Positions 17,984 through 26,735 of a DNA stretch of 64,000 nt are shown here, one piece after another. The stretch covers positions 124,001 through 188,000 of the forward strand of contig NZ_CABFLY010000002.1 of the NCBI RefSeq assembly GCF_901875305.1, given 5' to 3'. Numbering within the stretch: the stretch's first letter is position 1; each line of letters begins with the position of its first letter. The notes under the pieces are model-generated. The model saw only the letters and a program-made list of their open reading frames with translations. It was not told where the DNA came from and made no database searches. Made by a program: the position numbers and the translations under genes. This DNA comes from Rothia mucilaginosa. Lineage in GTDB: Bacteria; Actinomycetota; Actinomycetes; Actinomycetales; Micrococcaceae.

Positions 17984-19270
17984 TTAGAGCTGATCCTGGC
18001 GGGGGATAAACACCTCACGAATCAAAATCAGCATCGAAGCTGCCACGGGGATTGCGATGAGTGCACCCAACACGCCCCAGAGAGCGCCACCGGCAGCTAC
18101 CGAAATAATGGCCACACCAGCAGGCACCGACACCGCGCGGGCCATAATGCGCGGGGAGATGAGGTACGACTCAACCTGCAGGTACAGGAAGTACACGATA
18201 GCGAACCACAGCGCCATGCTCCAGCCCTGGGTCAGTAGGACCAGCGAGGTCAGAATTAGTGCCGCCACGCCTCCAACGAGCGGGATGAAGGCCAGAATCA
18301 GAATGACGATGGCCATCAACTGCGGGAAATTGAACCCCAAGAAGAGCATGGTGAAGAAGGCGAAAAGGGCGTTGAATACGGCTACCAGAGCCTGACCCAT
18401 CACGTAGTTGCCCACCGAGTCGGTGATCTTGTCGGTGATGTACTTGACGCGGGTGCGCTTGGACCCCGGCGCCAGACGTACACCCCAGGCCTTGATGGTG
18501 TCCATCGAGGAGAGGAAATACAGGGACAGGAACAGAACAATAATCACACCGGTCACGCTCTGCGCCAGGGTAGAACCGGCTGACAGCAGGCTCGACATAA
18601 AGCCATTGACCTGTGAAGACGAGAAAGTCGACTCCAGGAACTTGGGAACGTTCTCATTCACCCAGGTGCTGATGTTGAACTGCTGGTCAAGCTCGTGGTA
18701 CCAATCCGAATTGAGAACGTTCTGGTAAATATTCGGGGCGTACTGCACAAACTTGGTGGCCTGCTCATTGATAACCGGGCCGATAGTCATGACCAAGCCT
18801 GTGACAGCGCCGGCAAATCCGGCGAGCACAGCAATCACGCCGATGTTGCGCTTAATACCCCAGGACTCCAGGCGACGCACAATCGGGTCCAGACCCAATG
18901 CAATGAAAATAGCGCCGGTTACCCAGCCCACCAGGGCGCCCACGTTATTGAAGATGTAATAGGCCAACAACGCCAGACCCACGCCAACAGCCATGAGGAA
19001 ACCGAATGCGACGGGGTTGTGCATCATGGAGGTTTTACCGTTGCCAACAACCTTCGGTGGGGGAGGAGTATCAGGGTCGGCAGTAGGCACCACGGGTAGG
19101 GTATCGGTCGGGGGCATAGACGCGCGTCGACGGTTGGACCGCACCTGGCTGATGCTCTCGGTCAAATCGGTGAGGGTGCCCGTCAGCTGATCGGCGAGGG
19201 ATTCCTTCTTGTGGTGTTCCTCGGAATGTTGTTCCCCGCCATCACCGGAGGGGTGCTTCTGATTGCTCAT
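17984..19270 (-). CDS. AI-2E family transporter / permease
   Basis: This 428-residue membrane protein has a hydrophilic N-terminus of about 85 residues, then about eight helices with a large soluble segment in the middle (NEQATKFVQYAPNIYQNV region), the AI-2E/UPF0118 layout. The C-terminal helices contain the family stretch LGALIAIPVAAS. Members export autoinducer-2 or act as ion antiporters; the substrate is not readable here. I set the start at ATG 19270 (MSNQKHPSG), which follows AAGGA on the minus strand; a longer frame upstream is basic and unsupported. Confidence 0.85.
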   Translation of the reverse strand: MSNQKHPSGDGGEQHSEEHHKKESLADQLTGTLTDLTESISQVRSNRRRASMPPTDTLPVVPTADPDTPPPPKVVGNGKTSMMHNPVAFGFLMAVGVGLALLAYYIFNNVGALVGWVTGAIFIALGLDPIVRRLESWGIKRNIGVIAVLAGFAGAVTGLVMTIGPVINEQATKFVQYAPNIYQNVLNSDWYHELDQQFNISTWVNENVPKFLESTFSSSQVNGFMSSLLSAGSTLAQSVTGVIIVLFLSLYFLSSMDTIKAWGVRLAPGSKRTRVKYITDKITDSVGNYVMGQALVAVFNALFAFFTMLFLGFNFPQLMAIVILILAFIPLVGGVAALILTSLVLLTQGWSMALWFAIVYFLYLQVESYLISPRIMARAVSVPAGVAIISVAAGGALWGVLGALIAIPVAASMLILIREVFIPRQDQL

Positions 19271-19644
19271 ACGAATCCTTTTCGAGGGAATCGGAGATTG
19301 ATGCGTTGTGCGTTGCGACGTCGCGTATGTCTGCGGCGCTTCTCTACTGTGCCATTTTACCGGCTCGTAGTCGCGATGGGCGCGTCTGCCGTGACAGGAG
19401 TGCCGTGCGGGCGGCATGGCTGTACCAATCGCGCCCCCACTCGCTTGGATGTGCTGAGAGCTAAGGGGCGGGAGTTAGTGCCTCCCCGTGAGGTGAAACG
19501 GGGATAATGGAGGGGAGAGCCGCAATAGGTTGGGCTACCGCGCGGGAGCTCCGGGGCTCAAAACCGTCGATAGTGAATGGTGCGCGCGGCACGAGAGGTT
19601 GAATGGCGGGAAACGCCGAACAGTGAGAACGGAAGGAACGCAGG
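19271..19644. other. Intergenic region between divergent genes
   Basis: This 374-base G+C-rich gap separates the minus-strand AI-2E family gene from the plus-strand thioredoxin-like gene and should hold both promoters. I see no convincing minus-35/minus-10 pair, repeat or RNA gene in it. Confidence 0.4.
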
Positions 19645-20649
19645 ATGAGCATTATCTTTGACCCGGCAGACCGCGGGCAGAACGCAGGCGCGCAGAACAA
19701 CGCCGCGCGGGGTGGGGCGCAGGCGGCGCAGGCCGAGGCGAATATCCCCGCCTCGGTGCGCAACGCCGTGGAGCTTAACCCCGCCTCCGGCACGCAGGGG
19801 TCCGCTGCATCCTCGAGCGCTCAGCCCGATGCGCCAGCTGCCCCCACTTGGCGCTATGACGTTAATACTCCTGAAGAGTTCCAGAAGTTTGTGCAGCTTT
19901 CCAGCCAGGGCGCTGTGATTTTTGCGCTCTATGCGCCGCATTCGCCGTCTTCCCTGCAGATGCTCGAGGGCGTACAGAAGCTCGTCGACTCCGCCGCAGG
20001 TAGTATGATCTGCGCCGCCGTGGATATCACCAAGCTGCCCGAGGCCGCGCAGGCCTTCGGCGTGAGCGGCGTACCCGCCGGCGTGGCCGTGCTGGGCGGC
20101 CGACCCGCCCCGATTTACACCGGCCCTGTTAGCGCCGAGGACCTGGCCGACGTGCTCTCGCAGGTTTTGCAGCTCGCGGCCCAGTACCAGCTGCCCGGTG
20201 GTTTTGACCCCGCCGTGCCTGAGGATGAGAAGCCCCTGCCGCCCCTGCACGCTGAGGCCGTGGCCGCCCTGGATCGCGGCGACCTGCCCGCCGCCCGTGA
20301 GGCCTACCGCAAGGCCATCGCCGAGAATCCCGGCGATAAGGAGGCGAAGCTCGGCCTCGAACAGGTGGAGCTACTGGCCCGCGTGAAGGACCTGGATCTG
20401 GCCACCGAACGCGCCGCCGCCGCATCCGATCCGATGAATATTGAGGCGGCTTTCAACGTGGCTGACCTGGATCTGGTGGGCGGCCACGTGGAGGACGCCT
20501 ACAACCGTCTGCTACGCCTGTTCAGCGCGGTGGGTGCCGACGATAAGAAGCGCGTGCGTGAGCGCCTCGTGCAGCTCTTCGACGTCGTGGGCGCCTCGGA
20601 TCCGCGCACGGTGAAGGCGCGTGCCGCCCTGACCATGGCTCTGTTCTAA
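19645..20649 (+). CDS. Thioredoxin-fold and TPR-like co-chaperone (YbbN/CnoX type)
   Basis: This 334-residue protein has a disordered Ala-rich N-terminus (1-65), a thioredoxin-like domain (about 66-180) and a C-terminal helical TPR-like part (about 205-334) with the repeated aLdrGdlpaAreayrkA pattern. CnoX/YbbN proteins hold unfolded substrates and pass them to GroEL or DnaK. The site where thioredoxin has CxxC reads SPSS, so it has no redox activity, as in many actinobacterial members. It stands alone with a terminator after it. Confidence 0.85.
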   Translation: MSIIFDPADRGQNAGAQNNAARGGAQAAQAEANIPASVRNAVELNPASGTQGSAASSSAQPDAPAAPTWRYDVNTPEEFQKFVQLSSQGAVIFALYAPHSPSSLQMLEGVQKLVDSAAGSMICAAVDITKLPEAAQAFGVSGVPAGVAVLGGRPAPIYTGPVSAEDLADVLSQVLQLAAQYQLPGGFDPAVPEDEKPLPPLHAEAVAALDRGDLPAAREAYRKAIAENPGDKEAKLGLEQVELLARVKDLDLATERAAAASDPMNIEAAFNVADLDLVGGHVEDAYNRLLRLFSAVGADDKKRVRERLVQLFDVVGASDPRTVKARAALTMALF

Positions 20650-20738
20650 AGACGCTCCCCGGTGTGGCCGGGGAAACTTCCACGAGAGATACCCTCCGGA
20701 AGATTCGCTCCGGTATATCCGGGATGATGTGTCACGGG

Positions 20739-20786
20739 CGGGCCGCTGCCTCGTTCGACCCATAGGGCCGACGGGGTGGCGGCCCG
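20739..20786 (+). terminator. Probable terminator after the YbbN-like gene
   Basis: CGGGCCGC (20739-20746) pairs with GCGGCCCG (20779-20786) and is followed by TTT. The loop is long and may fold further. Confidence 0.5.
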
Positions 20787-20900
20787 TTTGCGTGCGTAGC
20801 GCGCCGGCAGGGTAGGGGGCGGCGTCTTCACTGTGGGGCCCCTACGAACGGCTTCTCTGTGAATGGTCTTGAACGCCCGGACTGTGAACAAATGACATTT

Positions 20901-20944
20901 TTGAGCATCTTTCAGGAAAAGGTATTTTGGCTGATGGGGGGGGG
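20901..20944 (+). promoter_or_regulatory. Candidate promoter with a G9 tract at the transcription start
   Basis: TTGAGC (20901-20906) and TATTTT (20923-20928) are spaced by 16 bp. Transcription would start close to 20935, next to nine consecutive G (20936-20944). The tract could allow reiterative initiation or length variation. Confidence 0.45.
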
Positions 20945-20993
20945 TGATAGGGTGAGAGCGTGACCCGTTACCCTCATGCATAAGGAGCAAACA

Positions 20994-21977
20994 ATGCCCC
21001 AGGATCCGGTAAACAATCCACCCCACAATCCGCAGCACGGAATATTGCAGAACGGGGCAGCGCAGACTCCTGCCCAACAGAGCCCTGCTCAGCCCGAAAA
21101 CCCGGTAGCCCCGCAGCCCAACCGGCCCGCCTACGCCCAGCCGGGCCAGCAACCCCCGCAGTTCCAGCCGGCCCCCGCGCAACTTCCCGTGGCGCCTCCT
21201 CGGGTGCCGCCGCAGGCTGGGGCCGCCGTCGAGATTCGGGGCCTCACCAAGCTCTTTGACGACAAGGTCGCGGTGGACCGCATCAACCTGGCAATTCCCT
21301 CCGGCTCGTTCTACGGGCTGGTCGGCCGCAACGGTGCGGGTAAGACCACCACCATTTCCATGGTCACCGGTATGCTTCAACCCACCGAGGGCACCGCGCT
21401 GATCCGCGGCATCGACATGTGGGCCGAACCGCTCAAGGCTAAGGCGCACCTGGGCGTGCTACCCGACGGCGTGCATCTCTTCGATAAGCTCACCGGCGAG
21501 CAACTCATTACCTACTCCGGCTACCTGCACGGAATCGATAAGGAAACCGTCGCCTCCCGCGTCAAGGACCTGCTGGCCGCCATGGATCTGACCGATGCGG
21601 CGGGCCGTGCTGTCGCCGACTATTCCGCCGGTATGACCAAGAAAATCGCGCTCGCCGCGGCGCTCATCCACGCACCCTCCGTGCTGATTCTGGACGAGCC
21701 CTTCGAGGCGGTCGACCCGGTTTCTGCCGCCAATATTCAGGACATCCTGCGAGGATTTGTCGCCTCTGGCGGCACCGTGATTCTTTCTTCACACGTCATG
21801 GACCTTGTGCAGCGTCTGTGCGATCATGTGGCGATTATGGACTCGGGTCGAATCCTTGCCGCCGGTACCGTGGACGAGGTATGCGCCGGCACGAGCCTTG
21901 AAGAACGATTCGTGCAGCTGGTTGGTGGCCGCACCTCCTCGGAAGGATTGTCATGGTTGGGCATCTCGTCTCACTAA
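20994..21977 (+). CDS. ABC transporter ATP-binding protein
   Basis: This 327-residue protein has a Pro/Gln-rich disordered N-terminus of about 75 residues and then a single ABC ATPase domain: Walker A GRNGAGKT near 113, signature YSAGMTKK near 212 in place of the usual LSGGQ, and Walker B LILDEPFEAVDP near 235. This CcmA-type layout powers drug, lipid or peptide exporters. The ATG at 20994 follows AAGGAGC; the upstream ATG 20976 overlaps that site. The gene overlaps the permease gene by 25 bases, so the two form an exporter. Confidence 0.88.
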   Translation: MPQDPVNNPPHNPQHGILQNGAAQTPAQQSPAQPENPVAPQPNRPAYAQPGQQPPQFQPAPAQLPVAPPRVPPQAGAAVEIRGLTKLFDDKVAVDRINLAIPSGSFYGLVGRNGAGKTTTISMVTGMLQPTEGTALIRGIDMWAEPLKAKAHLGVLPDGVHLFDKLTGEQLITYSGYLHGIDKETVASRVKDLLAAMDLTDAAGRAVADYSAGMTKKIALAAALIHAPSVLILDEPFEAVDPVSAANIQDILRGFVASGGTVILSSHVMDLVQRLCDHVAIMDSGRILAAGTVDEVCAGTSLEERFVQLVGGRTSSEGLSWLGISSH

Positions 21978-23629
21978 AGTGGAAGTACGTGCAGGCCTCC
22001 TTCCGCCGGAGCATCTGGGCGGTTATCGGCCTGGTCATCGCTGCCGTCTACGCGGTCATCCTGCTGGCTGGCCTCGCCCTCGGGTACGTGGGTACCGCCC
22101 TCAATACTCCCGAAACCGGCCCGCTCATTGCGCTTGTTGCCGGCTCTGTGCTCGCTATCGGCTGGGCGGTTGTCCCCATTTTCTTCAGCGGCCTGGACGG
22201 CACCCTCGACGAGAGTCGCTTCGTGCTCTTCCCCATCGAGCCCGCCACCCTGCAGAAGGGGCAGTTCCTTGGCGGTTTCGTGGGCATCCCCGGCGTTGCC
22301 TCCGTGCTAGCCGTGCTCCTGGGCCTCATCGCCTACGGTTCCCAGCCGCTCCTGCTGATCGTGTACCTGGTCTGTGCGGTGCTGGGTCTGGCCACGCTCA
22401 TGGTGTGGGCGCGCCTGGCGAACCGCGTGGGCATGGCGCTGAGCGCAAACCCGCGCGTCGCTAACGTGCTGATGATTGTGGCTGCGGTGCTCATGATGAG
22501 CTTGGGCTTTATCTTCGGTGGTACCGCAACCTACCTGAGCAGGCACTGGGATGCGATGCTCCCGTTCCTGCCCTGGCTGGGCGTGACTCCCTTCGGTTCG
22601 GCCTACGCCGTACCCTACTGGCTCGCGGCGGGTAACGTTCCCGCGGCCCTCGGATGCCTGGTGCTGACCCTCGGCTACTTGGCCGGCGGCTGGTGGCTGT
22701 GGGGTAAGAACCTCGCGCGCTCCATGGCGAACGTTGGCGGTAGCGCCCATCACGCGAGCGCAGCCGAAGTCGCCGCGGGCGACCTGGGCCTGTTTGCCCG
22801 GTTCCCCGCAACCCCGCGCGGTGCGGTGGCGGCTCGTACTTTGCATTCGCTGTTGAAAGATAACCGCCTGCAGCTACTGACGGTCAGCACCGTGATGCTC
22901 TACCTGATGATGACGGTCGGTTTTCCGTTGATTATGTCTGTGGCCGGGGGAAGCGTGACCGGTGAGGTGGGGTTCGGCCCCGACCCCGAGAGCGCTAACC
23001 GCATTATTAACAGCGGCGTGATGCAGCTCTTCGGATTCTGGATCTACTTCTGCACCGTCTTCACCGGCTACTACATGTGCTTCCTCGTTTCATACGACAA
23101 CACGGCCTTTAGCCTGCACGTGCTCTCCCCGCTGCGAGGTATCGACGACCGAATCGGTCGCCTGTGGGGCTACAGTATTCTCGTTGCTCCGATTGTGGTG
23201 GTGATGCTGTTGGTGGCCTCTGCGGTGAACGGACACCTGGAACTTTTCCCCATCGTGCTGATGCACCAGCTGGGCGTGTTCGCGGCGGCGGCAGGCATGG
23301 GTTGTGTGCTGGATACCTTCATCACCCCGCCCGTGGCGCCTCCCGGCGCTAACCCGTTCAAGAACCCGAAGAATAACGAGGGCATGGGCAAGCAGCTGCT
23401 CCTCATGCTTTCAATGGTCGTGGTGATGCTCAGCGCCCTGCCCGGTGGTATCTCCGTGATTGTGTATGTTCTCCTGACGCAGAATCTGCTGACTCTGGTC
23501 ATCGGAGGCGTAGTGCAGCTGATGATTGGTGCGGGTTTGCTGGTTGGAGGCGTCGTCTGGGGCGGCCGCCGTTTCGACCGGTTGAGCCCCCGCATGCTGG
23601 AGCGTGTGGCTCGGTTTAAGGTGAACTAG
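21953..23629 (+). CDS. ABC-2 type exporter permease
   Basis: This 558-residue protein has about 12-14 hydrophobic segments arranged in two halves, with a soluble linker near residues 255-300. It is the membrane partner of the preceding ATPase; its ATG and GGAAGGA ribosome site lie within that gene. It resembles large ABC-2 permeases of unknown substrate found in actinobacteria. No self-protection or biosynthetic genes adjoin it, so a lantibiotic-type role is not indicated. Confidence 0.85.
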   Translation: MVGHLVSLKWKYVQASFRRSIWAVIGLVIAAVYAVILLAGLALGYVGTALNTPETGPLIALVAGSVLAIGWAVVPIFFSGLDGTLDESRFVLFPIEPATLQKGQFLGGFVGIPGVASVLAVLLGLIAYGSQPLLLIVYLVCAVLGLATLMVWARLANRVGMALSANPRVANVLMIVAAVLMMSLGFIFGGTATYLSRHWDAMLPFLPWLGVTPFGSAYAVPYWLAAGNVPAALGCLVLTLGYLAGGWWLWGKNLARSMANVGGSAHHASAAEVAAGDLGLFARFPATPRGAVAARTLHSLLKDNRLQLLTVSTVMLYLMMTVGFPLIMSVAGGSVTGEVGFGPDPESANRIINSGVMQLFGFWIYFCTVFTGYYMCFLVSYDNTAFSLHVLSPLRGIDDRIGRLWGYSILVAPIVVVMLLVASAVNGHLELFPIVLMHQLGVFAAAAGMGCVLDTFITPPVAPPGANPFKNPKNNEGMGKQLLLMLSMVVVMLSALPGGISVIVYVLLTQNLLTLVIGGVVQLMIGAGLLVGGVVWGGRRFDRLSPRMLERVARFKVN

Positions 23630-23656
23630 CCTATCGCGTAACTCGTTTTGGGTTCT

Positions 23657-23688
23657 GCGGCCCGTGGGTGTAACAGCTCATGGGCCGC
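23657..23688 (+). terminator. Terminator-like hairpin after the ABC exporter
   Basis: GCGGCCCGTG (23657-23666) pairs with CATGGGCCGC (23679-23688), including one G-T wobble, and GTTTG follows. Confidence 0.6.
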
Positions 23689-23787
23689 TGGTTTGCGATG
23701 AGCTACTAGAATGGAGGGAGGCATGCACGAGCGAGGAGCGGCGGTTTGACCGTGCTCGCAAGAATTTAAAACACCAAGGAGAGAAGA

Positions 23788-24087
23788 ATGAGCTCGATTG
23801 AAGGTATTGAAGATCCGTTTGGCCCCGGAACGGCTGGCGGTACGGCACTGCTGGAGCGTGAGGAAACCCAGCTGTCTGAGCCGGGTGATCACGAGCGTTT
23901 CTCCCATTACGTGCGCAAGGAGAAGATTCTGGAGTCGGCGTTGACCGGTGAGCCGGTGCGCGCGCTGTGCGGCAAGATGTGGGTTCCGGGTCGCGACCCG
24001 CAGAAGTTCCCGGTGTGCCCGCAGTGCAAGGAGATTTACGAGGGCCTTGCACCGGGTAATGAGGGTGATAACGGCTCCGGGGAATAG
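23788..24087 (+). CDS. DUF3039 domain protein
   Basis: This 99-residue protein matches the DUF3039 family of actinobacteria, recognised by the HYVRKEKILESALTGEPVRALCGK region and the C-terminal CPQCKEIYEGL. Cys63 (ALCGK) and the CPQC pair form a likely zinc site. Function is unknown. The ATG follows AAGGAGAG. It commonly precedes a superfamily-2 helicase, as here, suggesting a shared nucleic-acid task. Confidence 0.85.
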   Translation: MSSIEGIEDPFGPGTAGGTALLEREETQLSEPGDHERFSHYVRKEKILESALTGEPVRALCGKMWVPGRDPQKFPVCPQCKEIYEGLAPGNEGDNGSGE

Positions 24088-24327
24088 TACGACTCAGACA
24101 ATGCGCCTGAGCAAACCCGAGTGAATACATCTGAATAACACGCCTCAGCAGTAAAGTTAAGCGGCAAAACACCCCATGAGACTTTGCTGACGAGCATCAA
24201 ATTCTTGCACCACAGCCCGGCCCAACCCGCGGATGTGGTGCTAGAATTTAACCTCGCTGTGCCCGGGGCCCGGTTTTATAACTGGCTCCGAACGGGTCGG
24301 CAGAGGCAGACGAGGAAGAAGGAGAGA

Positions 24328-26115
24328 ATGAGCGCAGCACCAGAGGAACCCACGCTATTTGACAGCCTGGTGAAGCCGAAGCTCTCCCCGGCCTACCCCG
24401 ACCGCGCCCCCTGGGGCACCTCGGTGCACCTGCGAGCCTGGCAGGCCGAGGCCATGCAGAAGTACTTCGAGACGAACCCCCGCGACTTCATGGCCGTGGC
24501 AACCCCCGGCGCGGGTAAAACCACCTTCGCGCTCACCCTCGCCAAGGAGCTCTTCAACCGCGGTACGGTACGCCAGCTGATTGTTGTGGCTCCGACCGAC
24601 CACCTGAAAAAGCAGTGGGCAGACGCCGCCGCAAAGGTCGGTATTCCTATTGACCCGAACTTCAAGAACGCGGACGTGACCATCAGCCGCCACTACAAGG
24701 GTGTGGCGCTCACCTACGCGCAGGTGGCAAATAAGCCGCAGCTGCACGCCCGCAACACCGAGGCGACGAAAACCCTCGTGATTTTTGACGAGATTCACCA
24801 CGCCGGCGACTCTCTCTCCTGGGGTGACGGCCTGCGCGAAGCCTTCGACGAGGCCACCCGCCGCGTGGCGCTGACTGGTACCCCGTTCCGATCCGATACC
24901 TCACCGATTCCGTTCGTCACCTACGAGGTGGACAACGACGGTATCCGCCGCTCCAAAGCGGATTACTCCTACGGTTACGGCCCCGCGCTGAAGGACCACG
25001 TGGTGCGCCCGGTCATCTTCATGGCGTACTCGGGCCAGATGCGTTGGCGCACCTCCGCCGGTGAGGAAATGGCGGCAAACCTCGGCGAAGGCTTCACCAA
25101 GGACATCACCTCCCAGGCGTGGCGTACTGCACTGGACCCCAACGGCGAATGGATCCCGACCGTGCTCGCGGCGGCCGATAAGCGCCTGACCGAGGTGCGC
25201 CGCACCGTGCCCGATGCCGGCGCGCTCGTCATCGCCACCGACCACGCGGACGCCAAGGCATACGCCGAGCAGCTGCAGAAGATTACCGGTGAACGTCCCG
25301 CCGTAATCCTCTCTGATGATCGTGAAGCATCCGCGAAAATCGACGAGTTCCGTGAAGGCATGCAGCGCTGGATGGTCGCCGTGCGCATGGTGTCCGAAGG
25401 CGTTGACGTGCCCCGCCTCGCCGTGGGCGTGTACGCCACCAGCACCAGCACGCCGCTGTTCTTCGCGCAGGCGATTGGCCGTTTCGTGCGTGCCCGCAAG
25501 CGCGGCGAAACCGCCTCCGTGTTCCTGCCGTCGGTGCCGCAGTTGATGATGCTGGCCAACGATATGGAGGTCGAGCGCGACCATGCCCTCGACCGCGGTG
25601 CGCCCCAGGAAATTGACCCTATGGTTGAGGGCCTGGACGACCACCTGATTGAGGAGGCAAACCGTGAGGAGCGTGCCTCCGAGCAACTGGCCCGCGGTAA
25701 GTTTGAGGCGCTCGGTTCGGAGGCGTCCTTCCACGGCGTGCTTTTTGACGGTGCGGAGTTCGCATCTGGCGATTTGGCGGTCGGTAGCGAGGAGGAACAG
25801 GACTTCCTGGGCATTCCGGGCCTGCTGGACGCTGAACAGGTCGGCACGCTTCTGCGTGCGCATCAGCGTGAGCATGCAGCACGTCGTCCGGCGACGGCGG
25901 CACCTTCGGTGGTGGATCACCGCCAGCTGAAGGCGCTGCGCAATAAGCTGGCGAAGAACGTGGCGGCGTGGTCGATTCGCTCGGGTAAGCCGCACGGCGT
26001 GATTCATAATGAGCTGCGTAAGATTTGTGGTGGCCCTGCGGTGGCGCAGGCTTCTGCGGAGCAGATTCAGGCGCGTATCGATAAGCTATCGGACTGGTTT
26101 GTAGGTCGACGTTAG
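24328..26115 (+). CDS. Superfamily 2 DEAD/DEAH-box helicase
   Basis: This 595-residue protein has both RecA-like lobes of an SF2 helicase: Walker A ATPGAGKT at 58-65, DEIHH near 154, ALTGTPF (motif III) near 180 and QAIGRFVRARK (motif VI) near 381-391. The C-terminal 140 residues are helical and family-specific. It resembles XPB/type III restriction-like helicases conserved in actinobacteria, and its substrate is unknown. The start is ATG 24328 with a GAAGGAGAG ribosome site; the 48 extra codons of frame upstream have no such site. Confidence 0.85.
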   Translation: MSAAPEEPTLFDSLVKPKLSPAYPDRAPWGTSVHLRAWQAEAMQKYFETNPRDFMAVATPGAGKTTFALTLAKELFNRGTVRQLIVVAPTDHLKKQWADAAAKVGIPIDPNFKNADVTISRHYKGVALTYAQVANKPQLHARNTEATKTLVIFDEIHHAGDSLSWGDGLREAFDEATRRVALTGTPFRSDTSPIPFVTYEVDNDGIRRSKADYSYGYGPALKDHVVRPVIFMAYSGQMRWRTSAGEEMAANLGEGFTKDITSQAWRTALDPNGEWIPTVLAAADKRLTEVRRTVPDAGALVIATDHADAKAYAEQLQKITGERPAVILSDDREASAKIDEFREGMQRWMVAVRMVSEGVDVPRLAVGVYATSTSTPLFFAQAIGRFVRARKRGETASVFLPSVPQLMMLANDMEVERDHALDRGAPQEIDPMVEGLDDHLIEEANREERASEQLARGKFEALGSEASFHGVLFDGAEFASGDLAVGSEEEQDFLGIPGLLDAEQVGTLLRAHQREHAARRPATAAPSVVDHRQLKALRNKLAKNVAAWSIRSGKPHGVIHNELRKICGGPAVAQASAEQIQARIDKLSDWFVGRR

Positions 26116-26124
26116 AACATAGAG

Positions 26125-26160
26125 AAAAGCCCCGCGAGTGTATGCGCTCGCGGGGCTTTT
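26125..26160 (+). terminator. Intrinsic terminator after the helicase gene
   Basis: AAAAGCCCCGCGAG (26125-26138) pairs with CTCGCGGGGCTTTT (26147-26160), a classic GC-rich stem with a trailing T-run. Confidence 0.92.
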
Positions 26161-26170
26161 GCGTGTTTTC

Positions 26171-26215
26171 GGGGGGGGGGGAGGGGGAGAGGGAAGAGAG
26201 AGGGAGGGAGAGAGG
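26171..26215 (+). other. Polypurine tract with G-quadruplex potential
   Basis: G11 at 26171-26181 is followed by G5, G3, G3 and G3 runs separated by A or AGA. The stretch is all purine for about 45 bases. It satisfies a four-run quadruplex pattern and could also form a triplex. Confidence 0.65.
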
Positions 26216-26377
26216 CGGCGTGTTGGGTGAGTTTCGCCTGAGGGTTTTCTCAGGTGTTTAAGAGCACAGCGGTGAAAAATTGTGCGGGTTGGGTCGTGGG
26301 TTTGTGTGGTTCTTGAAGCCTGAATATTGTTTTTCTGTGCATCTATTGGAGAAAAACATCGTCCGGAGGTTGTTTAT

Positions 26378-26411
26378 GGGGTGCGTGCTGGAGGGGTTTG
26401 GGGTTGGGGGG
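26378..26411 (+). other. Second G-quadruplex-like motif
   Basis: Four G-runs (26378-26381, 26393-26396, 26400-26403, 26406-26411) with loops of 11, 3 and 2 bases lie 80 bases upstream of the minus-35 box of the glycine-rich protein gene. Confidence 0.6.
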
Positions 26412-26490
26412 TGTGTGATTAAAAGTTCAAGCAGGGGTTGAATACCGCAGGTCAGGAGTGGGTTTGTGGAAGATTATGTGTGTTTTTCGC

Positions 26491-26520
26491 TTGAAAAATT
26501 AATACGGGGGGGGGTATGCT
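26491..26520 (+). promoter_or_regulatory. Promoter with a poly-G spacer
   Basis: A minus-35 TTGAAA (26491-26496) and minus-10 TATGCT (26515-26520) are separated by 18 bp, of which the last nine are G (26506-26514). Loss of one G would give the optimal 17-bp spacer. The layout matches known slippage-controlled promoters such as porA of Neisseria. It is about 210 bases upstream of the start codon. Confidence 0.65.
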
Positions 26521-26735
26521 TTCTGCAGGTGTTGGGTTTTCCTGCGCTTTTGAAGATACGCTTTGCGTTTTGATTCTTCTGGGCGGTTCAGGAACTGACG
26601 CTTGTATAGAAACATTATGCATTCGCTCTCTTCTGCACGCTATCTTCACTTTTGTGTGCGTCTGCCCTGCGTGGATTTATCAGCCGCGTTCTTGGTGAGA
26701 GTGAATGCCCAAGATATCACTCTCGAAGGACATAC

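Larger units (their letters stand above)
20650..20993. other. Intergenic region with terminator and G9-bearing promoter
   Basis: This 344-base gap holds a small hairpin (20656-20674), a likely terminator (20739-20786), a candidate promoter and a G9 tract before the ABC exporter genes. No gene is supported in it. Confidence 0.55.
26116..26735. other. Long G-rich regulatory region before the glycine-rich protein gene
   Basis: This 620-base gap contains the helicase terminator, a polypurine run (26171-26215), a small hairpin (26237-26254), a second G-run cluster (26378-26411), a promoter with a poly-G spacer (26491-26520) and about 210 bases of leader. Composition differs sharply from the neighbouring coding DNA. 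Short open frames inside it lack ribosome sites. Confidence 0.6.

Noticed and set aside
26516..26698. Short plus-strand frame starting at the minus-10 of the poly-G promoter
   Set aside because: No ribosome site, and it overlaps the leader; the Cys-rich residues look like chance.
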